Shown here piece by piece: positions 56,820 through 64,000 of a stretch of DNA of 64,000 nt. Both the position numbers and the translations under genes were made by a program. Each line of letters begins with the position of its first letter. Positions within the stretch are counted from its first letter, which is position 1. Below the pieces are notes generated by a model. That model did no database searches, was not told where the DNA came from, and saw only the letters and a list, made by a program, of their open reading frames with translations. The stretch comes from Mytilus trossulus (taxonomy: Eukaryota; Mollusca; Bivalvia; Mytilida; Mytilidae), in NCBI RefSeq assembly GCF_036588685.1, contig NC_086376.1, positions 15,763,911 through 15,827,910 on the forward strand. Direction: 5' to 3'.

Positions 56820-58628
56820 GGCAGTCATAAAAAAAAACGATAAAAAAATAAGGATAAATTTATTATCCCTATCGAAGGCACCAATGAAGAATGTGTGTTT
56901 CTCCTTTAATATCATACAATATACTGAGTATGTGCTGTGGACTCTACTGAATCCATTTAGCGAGGGCAAACATTTACATACATTTACCATGTTAACATAA
57001 GTTCAAAGTCTGATGTAGCTGTATATAAATACCTTGTAATAAATACAGATACACAAGATGGTTCAAGGACGGTTTCTTAATGCAGTAGGGCAAATCATCC
57101 TTCATTAACAAGCTTAAGGGAATCACACATGTTCATAACATTACAATAACTACAGCACTATTATATGTCTTAGGGTCAATTGTGAAAACCATATTAAATT
57201 AAGGTTAACATTTTTAAATAAATATGTACCATACATCATGTATATGTATTTATATCTTTTTTCATTTCCTTTAAAAAAAAATTAAATAAATATATAATGT
57301 AAACCTTCATGACTCCCTTGTAAACATTGGTAAATTAGTTATAAATTTAAAATGGTAATAAATATCAAAAGATTTCCCTGTTTTACAACTTAATATACTA
57401 TTAAAACAATCTGATCAAAATTAAATCCTTCACTCTCATGACTGACTGCTCAATATGATTTGTTTAACAATGGTGCAAGATCTGAAAACATTCCATAAGG
57501 GCATGAAGGGGTTAAATTAAAAAAAAATATTCCAAACTTTCTGCAGTTTTTACTATTTACTGTAATATAAATATAGCAATCCTTTGTTAATTTATGTACA
57601 TGTACCATTGTCATTTTGCTTATAAGTTTCTTTTGTAACCTATTCTGACATCAGACTCCAACTTCCTTTCAACTGAGTTTTAATGTGCGTATTTCTGTGT
57701 GTTTCTTTACTCTACATTTGCTAGAGGTATAGAGGGAGGGTTGAGATCTCACAAAACATGTTTAACCCTACCACATTTTTGTATCTGTCCCAATCAGGAG
57801 CCTCTGACCTTTGTAAGTCTTCTAAATTTTTTAATTTAGTTCATATCTGTTTTGGAGTTTAGTATAACATCCATTTTCAGAATTTTTCACTTAATGAGTA
57901 CATATTTTATTTAGGGGCTGGCTGAGGATCTCCCCTGGGTGCAGGATTTTCTCGGTGCATTGGGGACCTGTTGGGGACCTGTTAGGGACCTTCAGCTATT
58001 TCTTCTCTTTGGTCTGGTTGTTCTATTCTATTTCCCATTTCCATTCTTAATATGATTCATGATGTTAATGGCTTTTAATCCCTGCCAAATATTGTTCTCG
58101 TCAGGGAATTATCCACCTATTTTAAAAAGGGGGTTCCCAACCAAGGATAAAGGAGGGGTGAGGTTTTGAACACTTAGAACCTTCCCCTTGGATCAACCAC
58201 TGATAGCCCACACATTCTATGTCCTCACCAATCACTTCTATTTTATTTCAACCTAAATGTTAGCATTTCTCAACTCACCAAAGCAGTAATTATGACATGT
58301 TTCATCGTTTTATTCATTTTGTAAGTTATTTATCACAAGTCTGTTTAACATTTAATCATATACCAGTAAAATTTTATTTTGATTTGTCAATCTCTAAAGG
58401 ATCTAAATGTATGTTGGAATGTACATTAAAATTTGATATCAAAGTGGCAACAGGTAACTTGAACATGTTGAAGTGATTGGTTTAATAAAAATGTGCATAC
58501 AAAGTTATTCAACCTCTCATGGAATGATTTCAGACCATACAAGAGTGACAAACAAATCTAACAGAGCAGAGGAAGACCTGATTTTTATCAGGTGTCCAAT
58601 AGACTAAAAGCCCTATAAATAACCATTA

Positions 58629-61060
58629 TTATTTGAACTGTGGATGGTCAGGGAAGTTACATCCATACTGCTGAATTACAACTTTAGATGCATAAAACCC
58701 ACAGTCCATACAAATATCAAGTGGCTTGTTTTGAGCCAGCTGAGATAAAAATCCACCGACAAATGCATCACCACAACCGTTAGTATCTTTTATTAAGTCT
58801 TTCTTCACTGGAACAATTGGAAATTCAGTAATTTGTCCATCCTGAGCTAATATGGTTGGTTCTTTACCCTGAGTGAAAACAATCATTCGTTTACGTTTTT
58901 CGTTAAGTTTTGGTAGTGTCTGGGCTTTAAGTGCTATCTCTTTAATGTCTGAGGTATTAAATCCACTACAACTACCGAAGGCTTTGGCTTCATCTCCATT
59001 TCCAAATAATACATCCACATACTGCATCAAGTTAAGTTCAGGATCAGCAAATTTTTCGCATAAAAATTTTGCATGTAAATTCATCACAACAATCTTATTA
59101 TTCTCAGCAGCATGTTTGGCTGCATGTATAACAGCTTCAGAACTAACAGGAACTATAAATCCACCGATATAAAATATCTGAGATTTTTCTACCAGCTGCC
59201 ATATGTCTGGTTGATTTAAAAAGTTAGCTGTGAAATGTTCTGCTGCTCCCAGATCTGTCACTAAAGACCTGTCTTCTCCAGTAATGATAGCACCACATTT
59301 CCCTGTTGATTTATCATCATGAATTTCATATTTAACATTCACACCCACTTCTTCAGCAGTTTTTAATAAAATTTCATGAAATTGATCATTTCCAACACCA
59401 CCAATAAATGAGGTAGCTTTTGGCTTCTGTAAAAGCCACTGAGCCACCCTTATGCTGTTCTGAGTGGCTCCTCCTGCGAGGTAAATAGGTTTAAAGTCAG
59501 CCACCATTTCCTCAAATAAGGCTGTATGTTTTTCCGTTGCAATGATAGCATCATTTGACTGTAAGCCATATTTGTCTAAGAAACTCTGGTCTGCACTTAT
59601 GGTAATATCCAGTAGAGGATTGCCTATTCCCAACAATATACCTTCTGGTACCTGGTCACTGGATGCCATTTTAAACTGGTTCCCCTGAAAAGTAAAACAT
59701 CAAAACTATAGTGTTGTTCTTGAATTATATGCATCAATCAAAACCTGTGTCTTGAACCTCATCAGATCTTATTTCCTTGATATGTTATCATTACAAATAA
59801 CATCTTAGTTACATGTATCAAAAACACAATCAGGGCATTCAAATGTACAATGTATATGTTTAGAAGATGCAGACAGGTAAAATCATATGTTGTTTAGTAT
59901 AACCTGACATTCTAGTGGTAACCTAAATTAATAAAATACATAAACTGTCTGGATTTAAACAATTGAAATAAATTGAAGGACTAATTTAAATATAATTAGT
60001 ATTTACATTATTTATAAGTTCTCTAGATCTGTGTTAACATTTTGTATACATGGTATAAGGGAATAAAGTACATGTGTATTTAGTTAAAAAAGAGACTTTA
60101 ATTTTGCTTTAGAATTCAGAGAGACCTTGAAATTATAGATCTAAATTGATTGGTTGGTTGTTGGTTGCTAAATGTCCAGTGGCAAATATTTCATAAAATA
60201 GAGAATCGAAACATGCATGATCTTATTATACATGTAAACTCAATTGTAACCAATATCTATAACATGTTTAAATTGACTACATACAAATCAAAAGGATTTG
60301 TGTCTGTTCATTTAAGATTTACTATTTACCATCTGGGACCAAAAACATAGTTTTACATTACTAACAGTACAAAAATGTATATATATTGTCATTGATTATT
60401 TTATTTAACTCTGACCCAAATGTAATTGTAAACAAACAAACAATTGTCTTTTATCATGTTTATATCCTCAATCATGTGACATTGTCCAATTTTTCTCATT
60501 ATTATTCATAAGTGTATCATGATGGTAATAATGTGAAGTTAATTAATTTATTTGTAGCAGTTGTATGCTTTATATTTCTTTTTGTATAAAAAAGTAAATT
60601 GCATACAGGTGGACATAGTCTACATAAAAAAGTTATGATAAGACTGTGTGAAGTATTATAATTACATATAATCTAAAGTTTGTAATAATATAAAACAGTT
60701 TAATTACCTTAAACCATACATCATTCTCATTCTGTTTTAAATGCAGCATTTTAAGTTTTGATTGTCAAATATAATTGATTAAATTTTAATCGACACCGTT
60801 ACTATCGTTCTCGATTTTGACATTAAATAAACAACTGATAAAGTGGATTTCGATATTTGTAAACACAAAAATAAGCTTACCTGGTCAGCTGTTGTTGAAT
60901 AAAAACTTCTTCTCCATGTGTTACTACTACATAAACTTGTCAGATTTAACTTTAAGTGGCTAGGTCGTAAAGTTCCAACAACTTGCAAGGCCGCCTTGAA
61001 CTTGCTGATGTTGCAAATTGGACGTGTACAAGAGATATATTTCATAGCAATCATTGTCAC
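58629..61060 (-). CDS. ADK: Adenosine kinase, intronless catalytic exon plus presequence-like first exon
   Basis: Adenosine kinase phosphorylates adenosine to AMP with ATP (ribokinase/PfkB family). The exon 58629-59684 holds the whole enzyme: GIGNPLLDITISADQ, the nucleoside loop AGGATQNSIRVAQW, FIGGVGNDQFHEIL, VDVLFGNGDEA and the catalytic signature DTNGCGDAFVGGF, whose base is D301 counted from the Met at 59669. The length of 346 residues is normal. Upstream, a 60-codon exon (60881-61060) ends with CAG and a GTAAGC donor; it splices in phase 0 to the acceptor at 59685-59686 and reads through five codons to that Met. It encodes nine basic residues and no acidic one before D59, with WRRSFYSTT near its end, like a cleavable mitochondrial presequence. 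The long form would be 411 residues. Start at 59669 without the presequence remains possible. Confidence 0.93.
59685..60880 (-). other. Intron of adenosine kinase
   Basis: Bounded by a GTAAGC donor at 60875-60880 and a pyrimidine-rich CAG acceptor at 59685-59687. It contains a short copy of the repeat seen at 50160-50360; the rest is AT-rich with nothing recognisable. Confidence 0.7.
60881..61060 (-). CDS. Presequence-like first exon upstream of adenosine kinase
   Basis: This is a 60-codon open exon with Met at codons 1, 3 and 6, ending at a consensus donor (CAG/GTAAGC). Composition: basic residues at 7, 13, 20, 22, 32, 35, 37, 50 and 51, rich in Ser, Thr, Leu and Ala, no acidic residue until 59. 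RRSFYSTT resembles a processing-peptidase site. The exon is in phase with the adenosine kinase exon. It is also in phase 0 with the first recognised MRPL24 exon on the same strand, which lacks its N-terminus, so its owner is not proven by sequence alone. Confidence 0.6.
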
Positions 61061-61209
61061 TTATACATTACATAGCACTCATCATAATTCATGTGAATTG
61101 AAGTGTAGTTTTATCCAGCTGCCAAGAAATAATACAACCGGTGTTCTTCTATATACGACCCATAAAAATGTTCCGCGCACCTGTTCCGGATAAATTACGA
61201 CGTATAAAT

Positions 61210-61269
61210 CACAGACACTTGTATCAGATTTCACCCACCTTTTTTTTCTGTCAGAGACAAGTGCCTGTG
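61210..61269. mobile_element. 60-bp MITE of the CACAGGCACTTG family
   Basis: Ends CACAGACACTTG and CAAGTGCCTGTG are inverted with one mismatch. Flanks GTATAAAT and CAATAAAT agree in six of eight bases. It lies about 150 bp upstream of the first adenosine kinase codon. Confidence 0.55.
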
Positions 61270-62452
61270 CAATAAATGCTCAAACCAAGTCTTACTATAC
61301 AAATTCTTGTTTTAACGTATATTCAATGAAAACTGCTGCTTAAATACATTAATAATGCCTGTATGATCCTGTATGGTGTTCAGTACATTTTATCAAGAAT
61401 TTGTGTGTCCATAGGGACATAGATGATGCCCCAGATTGCATAAAATGTTGTTAAGGGCCATACCTCAAGAACTGTAAAAGTGAAACTGCTAAAATTGGAA
61501 CTTAAACTGAGTTTAGTGGTAATACATGTAAGCATTACATATAAATTTCATAAAATTTAGTTGAAACAATCGTAAAGTTAAGAGAACAGAAATGAAAAAC
61601 ATCAGCATTTTTTTCATTTGTTAAGGGGCATAACCCTGAAATGGTAATACAAGTGCTTGTAAACACTGATTGGAAAAGATTGATTTAATTAAACAATTGG
61701 TAGTAAAATTGAATATTTCATTGTACATGTATAAAGTATTGGTTTTAGTTGATTCAACTACCATTCTGGACAAAGAAAGATAACTCCAATTTTCAAAGAA
61801 TTTTAAAAAGCATGATTGTAGTTGATTCAACTATAATCATGGACAAAGGAAGATACCTCCAATGTAAAGGAAGATAACTCCAAAGTATAAAGTAAATAAT
61901 ATTAAATTAATATTTTTGAAATTTTTCACCATTTTTTCCATTTGAAAATAGCATACTTCTAGAACAGTAAAAGTAGAAATCCCCAAAATCCAAACTTGGT
62001 CTATATATGGTAGTAATAAGCATTGTGTTTAAGTTTTACAACATTTGGTTGAGGCAAACTTAAAGAAGAGAACAGAAACGAAAAATTTAGCAATTTTTCC
62101 ATAAGAAAGGGGTATATTCTAAAAGAGTAGTAGTGACACCCCATAATGCAAACCTGATCTGTATTTAGTGGTCATAAGCGTTGTGTATAAGTTTCCTATC
62201 ATTTGGTAGAGGCAAGGTTAAAGAATGGAAACCAACTTTGGGACGGACGAACGTATAGACTGACAAGGGTAAAACTTAATGCTCCCTCCACTACATATAT
62301 AGAATGATATGTAGTAAATAATAGATTATGTCTCAACAATATAAATCTGAACTATTCTATTTGACCCATCTTTTAATGTTGGAAAAAATTCAATAACAGA
62401 TTCAATAAATTAAAAATATTGTGTCAACATATATACCCATCATTAAAGACCC

Positions 62453-62592
62453 TTAAGGTGTAATACCACCAAACCATGGTGTACATGTCACATCCGGTTG
62501 TATATGAAGATAGGTAGAAAAAAAAGTTTTTTGAAAAGTACAAATTTTACAGAGACTAATAGGGAAAAATCAATGGTGGTATTACACCTTAA
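62453..62592. mobile_element. TTAA-bounded MITE, 140 bp
   Basis: Ends TTAAGGTGTAATACCACCA and TGGTGGTATTACACCTTAA are perfect inverted copies. It is related in style to 21337-21619. Confidence 0.75.
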
Positions 62593-62620
62593 AAACAATA
62601 TAACACACAATGCTTTTATT

Positions 62621-63664
62621 AACAAGAGTACACTGAAATGTCTCGCCATCTTTACTAAAATTGATATTATAAAATTGAGAATTATGTTGATAGTCCTAAA
62701 TATAAAGCGTTACTACAACTATCATACTGGTAACATGACCCAAAAAAAATGTTAAGGTCATATAAACTAAACAAAAAATACATGTACACCTTACAATTAT
62801 TCAATACACTAAATATAATTTACCTATTAATGCATATAGTTTCTAAGATACAGACTAAACCAAGAAAACTAAACATTGACCAATGAACCATGAACCATGC
62901 CAGGCAGACATGTACAGCTTACAATCCTTCCATACAACTAGTATAGTTGATCTTTTGCTTACTGTTTAAAAAAACAGACCAAAAACACAAAACCTTAACA
63001 CTGAGCAATGAACCGTGAAAAGGAGATCAAAGTCAAGTAAAACAGACAAGACTGACCTGTACATAAAAAAATATTTCCATACACCAAATATAGGTAACCT
63101 CTTGCATATATAGTATCAGAAAAAAGACAAAATCAAAAATGTAACTTTGACCACTGAACTATGAAAATGAGGTCAAGGTCAGATGACACCTGCCAGCTAG
63201 ACATGTACACCTTATAATCATTACATACACCAAATATGGTAGATCTATTGCTTATAAAGCATCTGAGATATAGACATGACCACCAAAACTTAACCTTGTT
63301 CACTGTCAGATCCATGAAATGAGGTCAAGGACAAGTGAAAACTGGCGTACATGCATGAGGACCTTGTAAGATATGCACATACCAAATATACTTATCCTAT
63401 TACTCATGATAAGAGAGACATTAACATTACAAACTATATATTTTTTCCAAGTAGTTACTGATCCATGAAATGAGGTCAAGGACAATGGACATCTGACAGA
63501 CAGAAACTTTGTAACATAAGGCATCTATATACAAAGTATGAAACATCCAGGTCTTTTACCTTCTAAAATATAAAGCTTTTCAGAAGTGAGCTAACGCTGC
63601 AGCCATGGCAGCTGCCAGATCACTATCCCTATAGCAAGCTTTCTGTGACAGGCTCGACAAAAAC
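62621..63664 (+). repeat. Modular dispersed repeat, family B, copy 3
   Basis: Begins AACAAGAGTACACTGAAATG and ends GACAGGCTCGACAAAAAC. It has fewer modules than copy 1. It follows the TTAA MITE at 62453-62592. Confidence 0.75.
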
Positions 63665-64000
63665 TAAAGTAATCTTGATTCTGAAAAACAGGACAATTTT
63701 CTTTGCAAAAAACTCTTAGTAATGTTGGAATGCATGTAATCAGGGCCAGGTTTATTTTAGGATTAAACCCATTTTTCTAGAGGTTATTGACATGTAACTT
63801 ATCAAACTCATAAGCTGATTAAAAGTCAAAAGATATGTCATTTTAAATTTATGGGCCATTTTTTTAATCCTTATAATTCTCATCAAAAACATTTTTTTGT
63901 TTGTATTTTTTTCTCTATTTCAACTTTCTTTGAACCCCATGACTCTGTTCATGTTGAAAGTGCATCAATAAATTACAGTGAAATAACCTAGTGACAAGTG
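63665..64000. other. Unassigned AT-rich end of window
   Basis: I see no gene, repeat family or motif here. Confidence 0.4.

Larger units (their letters stand above)
49773..58628. other. Region between the MRPL24 exons and adenosine kinase
   Basis: Expected to hold the MRPL24 5' exon(s), but none is recognisable. It contains two family A relatives, the GGGTTCCGCGGAACCC repeat (52378-53150), a family F fragment (53930-54145) and another dispersed fragment (about 57720-58050). The adenosine kinase 3' UTR lies just below 58629. Confidence 0.5.
61061..62620. other. Upstream region of adenosine kinase with repeats
   Basis: 61061-61200 should hold the promoter and 5' UTR; no clear motif is seen. 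A MITE lies at 61210-61269. From about 61440 to 62290 a dispersed repeat with loosely repeated units (TTAAGGGGCATAACCCTGAA, AACTCCAATTTTCAAAG, GACGGACGAACGTATAGACT) fills the space. Confidence 0.5.

Noticed and set aside
56652-56990. 112-codon minus-strand frame
   Set aside because: Reads across the end of the family A repeat into flanking DNA.
58873-59172. 99-codon plus-strand frame inside adenosine kinase
   Set aside because: Antisense shadow of a well-recognised coding exon.

Overview
The window looks like nuclear DNA of a bivalve mollusc, most probably a mussel (Mytilus or a close relative). The basis is AT-rich, intron-rich sequence, metazoan proteins, and dispersed repeat families that I recall as typical of mussel genomes. 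The species is an inference; the gene identities rest on translations read from the sequence.

Layout. From 5881 to 39179 on the minus strand lies a complete YTHDC2 gene (DEAH-type RNA helicase with R3H, ankyrin and YTH domains). I traced 32 coding exons with matching phases, giving about 1486 codons. From 39568 to 41291 a dispersed repeat is split by a 5'-truncated LINE with target-site duplication and a (GAA)n tail. At 41776-42123 on the plus strand is a short pygopus-type PHD-finger protein. From 46798 to 49772 on the minus strand are the last four coding exons of mitochondrial ribosomal protein L24. From 58629 to 61060 on the minus strand is adenosine kinase, whose catalytic part is one uninterrupted exon and which is preceded by an in-frame exon that reads like a mitochondrial presequence. 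The rest is introns and intergenic DNA filled with mobile elements: hAT-like elements with visible target-site duplications, TTAA and Mutator-like MITEs, a decayed hAT transposase, LINE remnants, modular dispersed repeats and several minisatellites.

The genes are not an operon; they are neighbours. YTHDC2 and the PHD gene are head to head. MRPL24 and adenosine kinase are in the same orientation.

Most notable points: (1) the YTH domain of this YTHDC2 lacks the second aromatic-cage tryptophan, where valine is read, and has other pocket changes, so m6A recognition may be lost or altered. (2) Three different exon edges of YTHDC2 have been tandemly duplicated into the neighbouring intron, together with their splice sites: a 107-bp x8 array, an 82-bp x2 duplication and a degenerate array of about 36-48 bp units. 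(3) The adenosine kinase gene has a presequence-like first exon. (4) The pygopus-like protein carries a PHD finger but no N-terminal homology domain.
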